From: Limnohabitans sp. Rim47
GTDB taxonomy: Bacteria > Pseudomonadota > Gammaproteobacteria > Burkholderiales > Burkholderiaceae_C
NCBI RefSeq assembly: GCF_001517545.1
Contig: NZ_FBYA01000003.1
Coordinates: 379,510-443,509, forward strand
DNA: 64,000 bases
Direction of reading: 5' to 3'
In this document: positions 33,104 through 42,051 of the stretch, in pieces
How positions within the stretch are numbered: the stretch's first letter is position 1
Layout: each line of letters opens with the position of its first letter
Notes under the pieces: generated by a model
Told to the model about the DNA's origin: nothing
Databases searched by the model: none
What the model saw: the letters and a program-made list of their open reading frames with translations, nothing else
Position numbers and translations under genes: made by a program

Positions 33104-34231
33104 GTGAAAGCAACCCTGAAAACCCTGGCCGTTTGTGCTGCTTTGTCTGTGTCTGGACTGGTTCATGCACAAGACATCAAAATCGCCAACATCGTTGAAA
33201 TGTCCGGCCCAGGCACCACATCTGGCGTGATGTTCAAACAAGGCGTTGAGATGGCCATCAAGGAAATCAACGCAGCGGGCGGTATCTCGGGTCGCAAAAT
33301 TAGTTACACCTCCGAAGACACTCAAACCAACCCAGGTGTGGCCAAAGGCTTGACACAAAAAGCGGTTGACAACGATGTCTTCGCCATCATGGGCCCTGTT
33401 TACTCAGGCTCCATCATGGTTTCCATGACCGAAAGCAAGCGCGGTGAGATTCCCAACTTCACGGGGGGTGAAGCGGCTGCAATTACACAGCAAGGCAACC
33501 CATGGGTGTTTCGTACGGCATTTGGGCAAAGCATTTCATTCCCTAAATTGGCCCGTTACATTCAAGGCAAATCTAAGAAGCTGGCTGTCTTGTACGTGAA
33601 CAACGACTTCGGCAAAGGGGGTCAATCCACCATCAAAGGTTTGCTGGCCACAGGTCCTACACAAATCGTGGCTGAAATTTCTACGGAATCCGGGCAAGTT
33701 GACTTCTCTGCTGCCGTGATTCAAGCCAAGCAATCTGGCGCTGACGCTTTGTTCGCATACACCAACGAAGAAGAATCCGCACGTCTGTTGCGTGAATTGC
33801 GCAAGCAAGGCTGGAACAAGCCCATCATTGGTGAAACCGTGTTGACCAGCGCTAAGGTGGTTGAGTTGGCAGGCGAAGCCGCCAATGGTGCAGTCGCACA
33901 CGTGGGTTTGACGGTTGAAGCCCCTCAGCTGCAGGCTTGGGGCAAGAAGTACCAAGCCATGTACAACACGGCCTCTGATCACAATGGCGTGAAAGGCTAC
34001 ACAGCGGTTTACATTTTGAAAGCCGCCATCGAAAAATCTGGCAAGGTGGACCGCAAGGCTGCTGCTGCTGCGATTCGCAACAGCTGTTTCTCGGCCAAAC
34101 AACATCCTGGAATTTTGATGGACGTTTGCTTTGACGACAAAGGCGACATTGATCGCGAAAGCTTTATCACTGAAATTCGCAATGGCAAAACAGTGGTGGC
34201 AGAAACCTTGCCGCCTTTGAGCAAGAAGTGA
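33104..34231 (+). CDS. Branched-chain-type ABC transporter substrate-binding protein
   Basis: A 375-residue periplasmic binding protein (peripla_BP_6). The signal peptide is MKATLKTLAVCAALSVSGLVHA, followed by DIKIANIVEMSGPGTTSG and the LivJ-like core (GVEMAIKEINAAGGISGRKI, FAIMGPVYSGSIMVSM, LAVLYVNNDFGKGG). Translation starts at a GTG (33104) with GAGGAG at 33092-33097. Members of this family bind aromatic acids, hydroaromatics or amino acids. The operon with shikimate dehydrogenase and amidohydrolase genes points to a hydroaromatic or aromatic acid, by inference. Its codon choice is somewhat more AT-rich than in the flavoprotein genes. Confidence 0.9.
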   Translation: MKATLKTLAVCAALSVSGLVHAQDIKIANIVEMSGPGTTSGVMFKQGVEMAIKEINAAGGISGRKISYTSEDTQTNPGVAKGLTQKAVDNDVFAIMGPVYSGSIMVSMTESKRGEIPNFTGGEAAAITQQGNPWVFRTAFGQSISFPKLARYIQGKSKKLAVLYVNNDFGKGGQSTIKGLLATGPTQIVAEISTESGQVDFSAAVIQAKQSGADALFAYTNEEESARLLRELRKQGWNKPIIGETVLTSAKVVELAGEAANGAVAHVGLTVEAPQLQAWGKKYQAMYNTASDHNGVKGYTAVYILKAAIEKSGKVDRKAAAAAIRNSCFSAKQHPGILMDVCFDDKGDIDRESFITEIRNGKTVVAETLPPLSKK

Positions 34232-34264
34232 TTTTGCGGCGTTAACTTTGTACAGGTTCTTTAA

Positions 34265-35104
34265 ATGTCTAACGAGCGATTTGTTTTAGCGGGGGTCATG
34301 GGTTGGCCTGTGGCCCATACCAGGTCTCCCGCCATTCATAACCACTGGATAGCCAAGCACGAGCTCAAAGGCGCGTATGTGCAGTTGCCAGTGCAACCCG
34401 AGAAATTAGAAGCCGCCATTCGCGGACTGTCTGCTCTTGGCTTCGCTGGTTGCAACGTTACAGTGCCCCACAAAGTTAACGCCATGAAACTCATGGATGA
34501 ATTGACGCCTGCAGCGCGTCACATTGCAGCCATCAACACCATTGTGGTTCGCCCCGACGGCAGTTTGCTGGGCGCCAACAACGATGGGAATGGCTACATT
34601 CAAAGCCTCCGAGACGCCAATCCTGCTTGGCGAGGTGATGCTGGTGCCGCTTTGGTCTTGGGTGCAGGCGGTGCAGCACGAGCCATCGTTGTGGGATTGC
34701 TTGAACAAGGTGTGCCCGAAGTACGCATTGCGAACAGAACCAAAGAACGTGCACAAGCTTTGGCGGACGCATTTGGCCCTCGCGTGAAAGTTGTTTCATG
34801 GGCAGAACGCAACGAAGCCATGGCCGATGTCAAGTTACTGGTGAACACCACCACACAAGGCATGCATGGCCAACCCGCACTCGATGTGCAATTGGATGCA
34901 CTGCCCGCCAACGCCATGGTGTCAGATGCCATCTACATTCCACTAGAAACGCCTCTGCTGGAACAAGCTCGTCATCGCGGCCATGTCACAGTCAACGGTC
35001 TGGGCATGTTGCTCAATCAAGCTGTGCCTGCTTTTGAAGCCTGGTTTGGTGTGCGGCCCGAAGTTACGGCCGAATTGCGGGCCATGGTTCAAGCCACTTT
35101 TTAA
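34265..35104 (+). CDS. Shikimate dehydrogenase-family protein (second paralog)
   Basis: A 279-residue shikimate dehydrogenase. Key residues are HTRSP (S21), VTVPHK (K70), NNDGNG (D107), the nucleotide motif GAGGAARA, the NADP-type NRTKERA, and the C-terminal GLGMLLNQAVPAFEAWFG. It is closer to canonical AroE than the copy at 30370, yet has NND in place of the usual NTD. It lies 33 bases after the binding-protein gene inside a transport and catabolism operon. This favours a catabolic shikimate or quinate dehydrogenase, although a biosynthetic role cannot be excluded from sequence. Confidence 0.85.
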   Translation: MSNERFVLAGVMGWPVAHTRSPAIHNHWIAKHELKGAYVQLPVQPEKLEAAIRGLSALGFAGCNVTVPHKVNAMKLMDELTPAARHIAAINTIVVRPDGSLLGANNDGNGYIQSLRDANPAWRGDAGAALVLGAGGAARAIVVGLLEQGVPEVRIANRTKERAQALADAFGPRVKVVSWAERNEAMADVKLLVNTTTQGMHGQPALDVQLDALPANAMVSDAIYIPLETPLLEQARHRGHVTVNGLGMLLNQAVPAFEAWFGVRPEVTAELRAMVQATF

Positions 35105-35118
35105 TTGCAGCTTGACCG

Positions 35119-35940
35119 ATGAATATCTTCGATCGACCTAAGATCGATGGACATTGTCATGTCCTCGATCCAGTCCGTTTTCCATACCCTGCAGAGGTTT
35201 CTTATCACCCACAGGGCCAGGAAATAGGCACGGCCGACTATTACAAGCATGTCATGGACGCGTATGGCACGCGACATGCCTTGCTGGTAGGCCCTAACTC
35301 TGGCTATGGCTTGGACAACCGTTGTTTGCTGGACGCCATCGCGCAAGGCGGCAATCGGTTTAAAGGCATCGCCGTGGTTCGTGCCGACATCAGTAAACAA
35401 GCGCTGAAAGATTTACAGGCACAAGGTATTGTTGGCATAGCCTTCAACACCTCATTTCATGGCCTGGACTATTACGCCGACATCGACCCCTTGCTTGCGC
35501 ATTTGCGCGAACTGGACATGTGGGCGCAGTTTCAAGTGTCTGCCAATCAACTGGAGGCCTTGTGGCCCCGCATTCAACGCATTGGCGTCAAAACCATGAT
35601 TGACCATTGCGGCAGACCGCATTTGGCCGACGGCCCCCATGCGACTGGGCTGCAAGCACTCTGGAAACTGGCCGACAGTGGCCTGGGCGTGATCAAAATT
35701 TCTGGCTTTGGCAAATTTTCTGCAACAGGTTTCCCATTTGACGACACGCATGAGCACGTCATGAAAGTGTGGAGCGCTTTTGGACCTGATCGTTGTATTT
35801 GGGCTTCTGATTGGCCGCACCTTCGAGGCACCTATCGCCTCGATTACGGAACCCTACTCAAATTGACGGAGCGTTGGTTCACGCCCGCGCAACTTCAAGC
35901 CATGATGTGGGATACCCCCGCAAAAATTTTAGGATGGTGA
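35119..35940 (+). CDS. Amidohydrolase-2 family hydrolase (lactonase-like)
   Basis: A 273-residue metal-dependent hydrolase with an amidohydrolase TIM barrel. The HxH metal motif is IDGHCHVLD (H12, H14). TMIDHCGRPH carries a further barrel His and IWASDWPH the catalytic Asp. The layout resembles 2-pyrone-4,6-dicarboxylate lactonase and related hydrolases of aromatic degradation (PF04909). It sits 14 bases after the shikimate dehydrogenase gene and 7 before the permease gene. It probably opens a lactone or removes a carboxyl from an intermediate made by this island; the exact reaction is not visible. Confidence 0.8.
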   Translation: MNIFDRPKIDGHCHVLDPVRFPYPAEVSYHPQGQEIGTADYYKHVMDAYGTRHALLVGPNSGYGLDNRCLLDAIAQGGNRFKGIAVVRADISKQALKDLQAQGIVGIAFNTSFHGLDYYADIDPLLAHLRELDMWAQFQVSANQLEALWPRIQRIGVKTMIDHCGRPHLADGPHATGLQALWKLADSGLGVIKISGFGKFSATGFPFDDTHEHVMKVWSAFGPDRCIWASDWPHLRGTYRLDYGTLLKLTERWFTPAQLQAMMWDTPAKILGW

Positions 35941-35947
35941 AAAGACG

Positions 35948-36823
35948 ATGACCGATTTTCTACAACTCTTTTTTAGCGGCCTGGCAACAGGCAGCATCTA
36001 TGCGCTTGCTGCGCTCGGTTTTACTTTGCTGTGGCAAGCCTCAGGCACCATCAACTTTGCCCAAGGTGAATTTGTGATGCTGCCGGCCTTCATCATGGTC
36101 ATCATGCTGCACAATGGCATGGCCCTGTCTGCCAGTTTTGCCATCAGCGTGATGGTGTCTGTCTTGGTGTTGGGCTGGTTGTTCAAGCGCGGCTTGGTGG
36201 ATCCTCTCTTCAAGTACGGCATGATGCCGATTGTGGTGGCCACCATTGGTTTGTCCATTGCCATGCGCAATGGTGTGCGCGCGGGCTACAGCTCCGAGCC
36301 TCAACCCTTTCCCATGATCTTCCCTGACCAGGTCTATAACTTGGCGGGTGTCAACATTTCAGCGTCGGACATTGGAACCTTCATCATGGCGCTGGGTTTG
36401 GTGCTGTTGACCCAAGCCTTCTTGGCCAGAACGGTCACTGGCCGGGCCATGCAAGCGGTGGCTCAGAACACAGAAAGTGCATCGGTACTCGGCATCAATG
36501 TGCCTCGAATGATTTTTTATACCTTTGCCATCAACGCCATTTTGGCAGCGGCAGCGGCACTGTTGGTTACGCCTATTTATTTGGCGAAGTTCGACATGGG
36601 CGAGTCATTGGGCACCAAGGCTTTCTTTGCCGCCATCATTGGTGGTTTCAACAACACGCGCGGTGCCTTGCTCGGCGGTTTGATTGTGGGTGTCTCTGAA
36701 AATTTGGCAGCGGCATACATTTCGTCGGCCTACAAAGATGCGGTGGCCTTGGTTATTTTCATGGTGGTGATTTTGTTTAAACCACAAGGCCTCTTGGGTC
36801 GCAAAGAGGAGCGCAAAGTATGA
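35948..36823 (+). CDS. livH: Branched-chain-type ABC transporter permease (LivH family)
   Basis: A 291-residue inner-membrane permease with about eight helices. It opens with FFSGLATGSIYALAALGFTLLWQASGTINFAQGEFVMLPAF, the LivH signature. The EAA-like region is MQAVAQNTESASVLGINVPRMIFYTFAINAILAAAAALL, and the end is VILFKPQGLLGRKEERKV. Its stop overlaps the next permease ATG (ATGA at 36820-36823). With LivM it forms the channel for the substrate captured by the protein at 33104. The symbol denotes family, not a leucine substrate. Confidence 0.92.
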   Translation: MTDFLQLFFSGLATGSIYALAALGFTLLWQASGTINFAQGEFVMLPAFIMVIMLHNGMALSASFAISVMVSVLVLGWLFKRGLVDPLFKYGMMPIVVATIGLSIAMRNGVRAGYSSEPQPFPMIFPDQVYNLAGVNISASDIGTFIMALGLVLLTQAFLARTVTGRAMQAVAQNTESASVLGINVPRMIFYTFAINAILAAAAALLVTPIYLAKFDMGESLGTKAFFAAIIGGFNNTRGALLGGLIVGVSENLAAAYISSAYKDAVALVIFMVVILFKPQGLLGRKEERKV

Positions 36824-37794
36824 AAAAGTTGAATCTGTTTCTAGGCTTGGCTTTGTTGGTTGTGCTGGCCATCGTGCCAGCCTATTTTAAAAATTATGGC
36901 ATTCACATTTTCACAACATGGCTGGTGTTCATCATCGCCACCATGGGTTTGAATTTGACGGTCGGGTACGCCGGTCAAAAATCTTTGGGTCATGCGGCGT
37001 TCTTTGGTATTGGCGCTTACACAGTAGCCATTTGCTTGAAGGCCGGAATTAGCTTCTGGTTGGCCTTGCCCGCTGGTGGCTTGTTGTGTTTCTTTACCGG
37101 CCTAATTGTGGGCTTTCCGGCACTGCGTGTGCAAACCATTTACCTGGCATTTGCCACCTTGGGATTCAACACTGCAGCTTGGTTGGTGATGCGCAACGAA
37201 GAGTGGCTCACAGGCGGCACCTTTGGTATCAATAACATTGCACGGCCCAGCTTGGGCAGCATCAGTTTTGATGGTAATTTGGCTTATTACCGCATGGTCT
37301 TGGTGTTTACTCTTGTACTGGCTGTGATTTTGTGGGCGCTTTTGAGATCGCCTTGGGGCAAGGCATTTACGGCCCTTCGTGACAACCCCATTCGAGCGGA
37401 GAGTTTGGGCATCGACACACGCAGCTACACACTTCTGAGCTTTGCCATTGGCGCCACCTTTGCTGGCCTTGCGGGCGGTCTATATGCATCGCAAGTCGGC
37501 TTCATTGATCCAGCACTTTTCACCGTCGGCGCGTCCATCATGATGTATCTGATGGTGGTGGTCGGGGGGCCTGGTTATTTTCTTGGCCCTGTGCTGGGCT
37601 CGGCGGTGGGTGTGGTGTTGCCCGAATGGTTGCGTTTTGCACAAGCTTGGTATTTGTTTGTCTTTGGCGCCGCTGTGGTGGTGCTCATGATCTGGCTGCC
37701 CGATGGTTTGCTCAGCATCCCCGACCGCATCAAGGCGCGTCGCCAATCACGCGCAGCCTCGGCAGCTCGTGCTGCCCAAGGAGTCAAAGCATGA
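36820..37794 (+). CDS. livM: Branched-chain-type ABC transporter permease (LivM family)
   Basis: A 324-residue permease with 8-10 helices. LNLTVGYAGQKSLGHAAFFGIGAYTVAI is the LivM signature. FPALRVQTIYLAFATLGF and GKAFTALRDNPIRAESLGIDTRSYTLLSFAIGATFAGLAGGL (cytoplasmic loop contacting the ATPases) follow. The end is basic and Ala-rich. It is coupled by ATGA overlaps to both the upstream permease and the downstream ATPase gene, as usual for five-gene HAAT transporters. Confidence 0.92.
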   Translation: MKKLNLFLGLALLVVLAIVPAYFKNYGIHIFTTWLVFIIATMGLNLTVGYAGQKSLGHAAFFGIGAYTVAICLKAGISFWLALPAGGLLCFFTGLIVGFPALRVQTIYLAFATLGFNTAAWLVMRNEEWLTGGTFGINNIARPSLGSISFDGNLAYYRMVLVFTLVLAVILWALLRSPWGKAFTALRDNPIRAESLGIDTRSYTLLSFAIGATFAGLAGGLYASQVGFIDPALFTVGASIMMYLMVVVGGPGYFLGPVLGSAVGVVLPEWLRFAQAWYLFVFGAAVVVLMIWLPDGLLSIPDRIKARRQSRAASAARAAQGVKA

Positions 37795-38552
37795 TCCAGT
37801 CTGTTCTCAAAGTCACCAACATGAAGAAGGCCTACGGTGCGATCCAGGCCGTGGGCGGTGTGTCGTTTGAAGTGCGACCTGGCGAAATCTTCGGCGTGAT
37901 CGGTCCCAACGGTTCGGGTAAAACCACCTTGTTCAACAGCATGTTGGGCCAGATTACCCCTGACGAGGGCAAGATCGAACTCAACGGGGAAGACGTGACC
38001 ACATTGGGTCCGCTCGAATTGAACCGCCGGGGCGTGGGTCGCACTTTTCAGACGCTGCAGGTGTTTGGCAAGATGACCGTGCGCGACAACCTGATCGTGG
38101 CCGCGCAAGAGCACCAGGGCAGCATGTTCAGTCGCATGTTCGCGCCCACCGATTCGGGTCTGGGTGACAAAGCCGATGCGCTCATTGACCAGTTCCACAT
38201 CCGCCATGTGGCCGACAAAAAGGCCGGTGAGCTGAGCTACGGTCAGCAAAAACTGGTGGACATCGCCATGGCCTTCATGAGCGAGCCCGATCTGGTTTTG
38301 CTCGACGAGCCATGCGCCGGTGTAAACCCGTCGTTGGTGGGCGGCATCAGCACCTTGCTGAAAGAATTGAACCGAAGCCGAGGAGCAGACGGCAAGTCCA
38401 GCAGCTTCGTCGTGATTGAACACAATATGGACTTTGTGATGGACCTTTGCCACCGCATCATGGTCATGGTGGAGGGTCAGGTCTTGGCCATAGGCACGCC
38501 CGATGAAATCCGTGCCAACAAGCAAGTGCTCGACGCCTATTTGGGGAACTGA
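37791..38552 (+). CDS. livG: Branched-chain-type ABC transporter ATPase (LivG family)
   Basis: A 253-residue ATPase. Walker A is GPNGSGKTT (about residue 40-48), the signature is LSYGQQKLVDIAMAF and Walker B is LVLLDEPCAGVNP, then switch His in VIEHNMDF. The C-terminus (EGQVLAIGTPDEIRANKQVLDAYLG) is typical LivG. ATG 37791 follows AAGGA at 37778-37782 and overlaps the permease stop; the in-frame upstream extension to 37626 is only read-through of livM. It energises uptake together with LivF. Confidence 0.93.
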   Translation: MIQSVLKVTNMKKAYGAIQAVGGVSFEVRPGEIFGVIGPNGSGKTTLFNSMLGQITPDEGKIELNGEDVTTLGPLELNRRGVGRTFQTLQVFGKMTVRDNLIVAAQEHQGSMFSRMFAPTDSGLGDKADALIDQFHIRHVADKKAGELSYGQQKLVDIAMAFMSEPDLVLLDEPCAGVNPSLVGGISTLLKELNRSRGADGKSSSFVVIEHNMDFVMDLCHRIMVMVEGQVLAIGTPDEIRANKQVLDAYLGN

Positions 38553-38553
38553 A

Positions 38554-39312
38554 ATGACAGCACACACCACCGTAGACACCTGCATCGAGTTCGACGATGT
38601 GGTCGCAGGTTACAAGGATTTCATGATCCTGAACAACCTGTCCTTCAAAGTGCCTAAAGGCTCCATCACTTTGTTGATCGGCCCTAATGGCGCAGGCAAA
38701 TCCACTGTGCTCAAAACCTTGTTTGGTTTGCTCAAGCCCCGCCAGGGCAAGGTTTATCTCAATGGCAAAGACATCACGGGTGCTTCGCAAAAGTCTTTGC
38801 TGGCCGATGGCATCGCTTTTGTGCCCCAGGGCCGAAATCTCTTTGGGCAGCTCAGCGTGTATGAAAACCTGGAGCTGGGCGGCATCACGCTGGGCATGAA
38901 GACCACGCATGAACGAATTCCAGAAGTACTGGCCTTTTTTCCGCGTGTGAAAGAACGCATGAATTCGCGTGCATCGGCTTTGTCGGGTGGTGAACAAAAG
39001 CAACTCGAGATTGGTCGTGCTTTATTGCTGCGCCCCAAGGTCTTGCTGATCGACGAGCCCTCTATTGGCCTGTCGCCCATGGTGGTGCAAGACGTGTTCA
39101 AGTTGCTGCGCAAATTGGCCGACCAAGGCACCACGGTGTTGATGGTCGAGCAAAACGTCAAGAGCGCACTCAAGTACTCGGACAACGCCATTGCGCTGGA
39201 GTCGGGTCGTTTGGTGTTGTACAAATCGGCGGCAGAAATTTTGGCCGATCCCCAGATGGAGCGACTGTTCTTGGGGGGTGCCCACACCACGGCAGCTGCT
39301 GCTCCGGCCTGA
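38554..39312 (+). CDS. livF: Branched-chain-type ABC transporter ATPase (LivF family)
   Basis: A 252-residue ATPase. It has Walker A GPNGAGKST, the signature LSGGEQKQLEIGRALLLRPK, Walker B VLLIDEPSIGLSP and the LivF-specific VLMVEQNVKSALKYSDNAIALESGRLV. ATG 38554 lies one base after the livG stop. It is the last gene of the operon 33104-39312 (binding protein, dehydrogenase, hydrolase, two permeases, two ATPases), which converges on the IclR gene at 39380. Confidence 0.93.
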   Translation: MTAHTTVDTCIEFDDVVAGYKDFMILNNLSFKVPKGSITLLIGPNGAGKSTVLKTLFGLLKPRQGKVYLNGKDITGASQKSLLADGIAFVPQGRNLFGQLSVYENLELGGITLGMKTTHERIPEVLAFFPRVKERMNSRASALSGGEQKQLEIGRALLLRPKVLLIDEPSIGLSPMVVQDVFKLLRKLADQGTTVLMVEQNVKSALKYSDNAIALESGRLVLYKSAAEILADPQMERLFLGGAHTTAAAAPA

Positions 39313-39358
39313 GCGCCGTTCAAAGTTCGGCGGATGTGCTGACCCGTTGCCCGAGCCC

Positions 39359-39383
39359 CTGAGCTGGTTGAGCGCGAGCTCAG
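39359..39383. terminator. Hairpin between convergent livF and iclR
   Basis: CTGAGCT (39359-39365) pairs with AGCTCAG (39377-39383) across an 11-base loop, right at the end of the minus-strand iclR gene and 46 bases past livF. There is no T-tract on either strand, so the terminator call is weak. Confidence 0.3.
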
Positions 39384-40171
39384 AGCAAGGGGCGCAGGCT
39401 GTGCGCTGCCTCTTGCAAGACGGGCAGTACACGGTTCAGGGCATGGTCTGACTCTTCGCGGTTGATGGGCATGGTGATGCTGATCGCACCGAGCACGTTG
39501 CTTTGCCGGTCTAGCAGGGGCACGGCAATCCCTCGGTAGTTCAACTCCAGTTGCTCTTCGGACACGGCCCAGCCTTGGCGCTTGAATGCAAGCAGGGTTT
39601 TTTTCAAGACGGCTTTGCTGGACAACGTGAACGACGTGAAGGCTCTCAAATCGTAAGACTTGAGCCATTCATCAATGAAAGCCTCGTCACTGTAGGCCAG
39701 CATGATCATTCCTGCTGCCGTCACTTGGGTGGGAACACGTGTGCCCGTCATGTAGCCGCTGGCCATGTGCCGTTGCAGTCCACTGCGTGCAATGAAAATG
39801 GTGTCGCCCCCGTCAAGCACGCCCAAGTAGGCAATTTCTTCAGTGCCTGCGGTGATGCGTTGCAAAAACGGCTGAACCAAGCGCGGCAGTCGGGCCGACT
39901 CCAAATAGGCGTGACCCAATCGCAAGATCCGAGGCATCAGCCAATACAGCTTGCCATCGGTGCCAACATAGCCCAAATGGGTCAGGGTTTTCAAATAGCG
40001 CCGGGCTGCGGTTCGCGTCATGCCGCAGCGTGCTCCCATTTCGGTGGCGGTCAAGCGCGGGTGTTCGGCGTCAAAGGCTTCGATGATGTGGAGGCCTTTT
40101 TCGAGCCCAGCAATCCAGTCGCGTGCGTCGAGGGTCTCGGATTGGGGGTTGAGAGGGTGGGGTTCAAGCAT
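39380..40171 (-). CDS. IclR-family regulator (PcaR/PobR-like)
   Basis: A 263-residue IclR-family protein of the aromatic-catabolism branch: LEKGLHIIEAFDAEHPRLTATEMGARCGMTRTAARRYLKTLTHLGYV is the DNA-binding domain, close in style to PcaR/PcaU/PobR activators (TRTAARRYLLTL). The effector domain includes AYLGVLDGGDTIFIARSG and GTRVPTQVTAAGMIMLA. It is divergent from the aldo/keto reductase gene (88-base gap) and convergent with the transporter operon. It may govern the transporter operon, or the gentisate genes that follow. The target and effector are inferred only. Confidence 0.88.
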   Translation of the reverse strand: MLEPHPLNPQSETLDARDWIAGLEKGLHIIEAFDAEHPRLTATEMGARCGMTRTAARRYLKTLTHLGYVGTDGKLYWLMPRILRLGHAYLESARLPRLVQPFLQRITAGTEEIAYLGVLDGGDTIFIARSGLQRHMASGYMTGTRVPTQVTAAGMIMLAYSDEAFIDEWLKSYDLRAFTSFTLSSKAVLKKTLLAFKRQGWAVSEEQLELNYRGIAVPLLDRQSNVLGAISITMPINREESDHALNRVLPVLQEAAHSLRPLL

Positions 40172-40258
40172 CTTGCGATCGATTGTCGCTCATACGCGTG
40201 CGTTTGTGGACCAAGTCAAGCTCACACAATACCCGTTTGAGCGTCTAAGATAAGGGCC

Positions 40259-41266
40259 ATGAAAATTCGAAAAATTGCTTCTTTCAACGTCAGCGCCATT
40301 GGGCTGGGCTGCATGAACTTAAGCCACGCCTATGGCACGCCTGTTTCGGCCAAACAAGGCGAACGGGTGCTGCTTACGGCCCTTGACCAAGGGGTGGACT
40401 TTTTTGACACGGCAGCCCTCTACGGCTTCGGGGCCAATGAAACCCTGGTGGGTCAAGTCATGAAACCGCATCGCCGAAAATTCACCCTGGCCAGCAAATG
40501 CGGCATGCAAGGGGTTGAGCAAAGTGATGGCAGCAAAGTGCGCGTGATTGACGGCCGTCCCGAGACCCTCAAAAAGACCTGCGAAGACGCGCTGCGCCGT
40601 TTGCAGACCGATGTGATCGACCTGTATTACCTGCACCGATGGGACAAGAAAGTGCCGATCGAAGACAGCGTGGGCGCACTGAGCGACTTGGTGCGTGAGG
40701 GCAAGATCCAGACCATTGGTTTGTCCGAAGTGTCTGCCAGCACACTGCGCAAAGCCCACGCCGTGCACCCGATCGCCGCCGTGCAGACCGAGTATTCGCT
40801 GTGGACGCGCAACCCCGAGATCGCCGTGTTGCAAGCCTGCCGTGAACTGGGTGTGGCGTTTGTGGCCTTCAGTCCTGTGGCGCGGGGCTTCTTGTGCGGC
40901 CCGCTCGATGTCGCGGGTTTCGATGCCAAAGACATCCGCCGCAGCATGCCGCGTTTTGCGCCCGATCATTACGCGGCCAACCTGAAGCTCTTGCCCGCTT
41001 ACAACGCACTGGCTCAAGAAGTGGGCTGCAGCCCTTCGCAGCTGGCGCTGGCCTGGTTGCTGCAGCAAGGTGAAGACATCATCCCAATCCCAGGCACCAC
41101 GTCAGTCGATCACCTGCTCGACGATCTGGGTGCTGTCCTGGTGCAGCTCGATGCCGGGTTGATGGCACGTCTGAACGCCCTCATCAACGAGCGCACCGTG
41201 GCGGGTGACCGCTACAACGCCCAGGCCAACAGCGAAGTCGATACCGAGGTCTTTGACGGCCTTTGA
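40259..41266 (+). CDS. Aldo/keto reductase
   Basis: A 335-residue NADPH-dependent oxidoreductase with the aldo/keto reductase TIM barrel. The catalytic tetrad is visible as D50, Y55, K80 and H126 (FDTAALYGFG, ASKCG, LYYLHRWD). The class resembles AKR13/YajO-like enzymes (IGLGCMNLSHAYG at the start; IPGTTSVDHLLDDLGA cofactor-binding segment near the end). It could reduce an aldehyde or ketone from the neighbouring pathways. Its start at 40259 follows TAAGGGCC, a weak ribosome site. It converges on the maleylpyruvate isomerase gene with 29 bases between. Confidence 0.88.
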   Translation: MKIRKIASFNVSAIGLGCMNLSHAYGTPVSAKQGERVLLTALDQGVDFFDTAALYGFGANETLVGQVMKPHRRKFTLASKCGMQGVEQSDGSKVRVIDGRPETLKKTCEDALRRLQTDVIDLYYLHRWDKKVPIEDSVGALSDLVREGKIQTIGLSEVSASTLRKAHAVHPIAAVQTEYSLWTRNPEIAVLQACRELGVAFVAFSPVARGFLCGPLDVAGFDAKDIRRSMPRFAPDHYAANLKLLPAYNALAQEVGCSPSQLALAWLLQQGEDIIPIPGTTSVDHLLDDLGAVLVQLDAGLMARLNALINERTVAGDRYNAQANSEVDTEVFDGL

Positions 41267-41295
41267 AGCAGGCCGGGCATGTGTGCTGTGTGCGC

Positions 41296-41931
41296 TCAGG
41301 CGTCGGGTTGCGCCATCGGCGCTGCGAGCTTGAACGCATCCAGCTCGCCACAAGCTTTGTCAATCGCACTGATCAGCGGCCACCGGGCCATGTCCACTTT
41401 GAATCGGCGAGCGCTTTCGACTTGGGGAATCAAATAAACATCTGCGATGGTGGGCGCGTCACCGAAGCTGAAACGGCCACGTTGGCTGTCTGTTGCCATC
41501 AAAGCTTCGTAGGCGTCAAATCCGGCGCTGATCCAGGTGCCGCACCAGGCGTTGATCGCGTCTTCGTTGGCACCGAATTGTTTGCGCAGGGTTTCGAGAA
41601 TGCGGCGGTTGTTGATCGGGTGAATGTCGCAACCCACGATGGCGGCCAGCGCTCGCACATGCGCGCGTGCCTCAGCCCCTGCAGGCAGCAAGGTGGGCGT
41701 GGGGTATTTTTCTTCTAACCATTCGATGATGGCGGGCGACTGGATCAGCACTTGCTCTCCGGTGTCGAGCGCGGGAACGAGTTGTTGCGGGTTGACCGAT
41801 TTGAAGGCGTCTTTGAGGTGTTCTTCGACACGCAAGTCCACCGCCACGTAATCGGTGGCAATGCCTTTGAGATTGAGCGCAATGCGCAGGCGGTGCGAGG
41901 TGCCGCTGCGGAAAAAGTTGTAAAGCTTCAT
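41296..41931 (-). CDS. nagL: Maleylpyruvate isomerase (zeta-class glutathione transferase)
   Basis: A 211-residue zeta-class GST. The N-terminal thioredoxin-like domain has MKLYNFFRSGTSHRLRIALNLKGI (active-site Ser/Cys motif region) and QLVPALDTGEQVLIQSPAIIEWLEE, the glutathione-binding cis-Pro and SxAI motif. The C-terminal helical domain has HPINNRRILETL and FSFGDAPTIADVYLIPQV. Together with gentisate dioxygenase and fumarylpyruvate hydrolase genes upstream on the same strand, it most likely isomerises maleylpyruvate to fumarylpyruvate using glutathione. Maleylacetoacetate isomerase is the alternative, but no homogentisate genes are here. Confidence 0.88.
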   Translation of the reverse strand: MKLYNFFRSGTSHRLRIALNLKGIATDYVAVDLRVEEHLKDAFKSVNPQQLVPALDTGEQVLIQSPAIIEWLEEKYPTPTLLPAGAEARAHVRALAAIVGCDIHPINNRRILETLRKQFGANEDAINAWCGTWISAGFDAYEALMATDSQRGRFSFGDAPTIADVYLIPQVESARRFKVDMARWPLISAIDKACGELDAFKLAAPMAQPDA

Positions 41932-42051
41932 GGTTGAGTTTCCTGTTCAGGGGCTTGCACACACACAGGCCCTGTCTTTGGCGGGTGTGTGTGCGTGTGG
42001 ATGGGCGTGTGGACGGGCATATGGCTTGATGCCATCATGGGCCAAGCTGCA

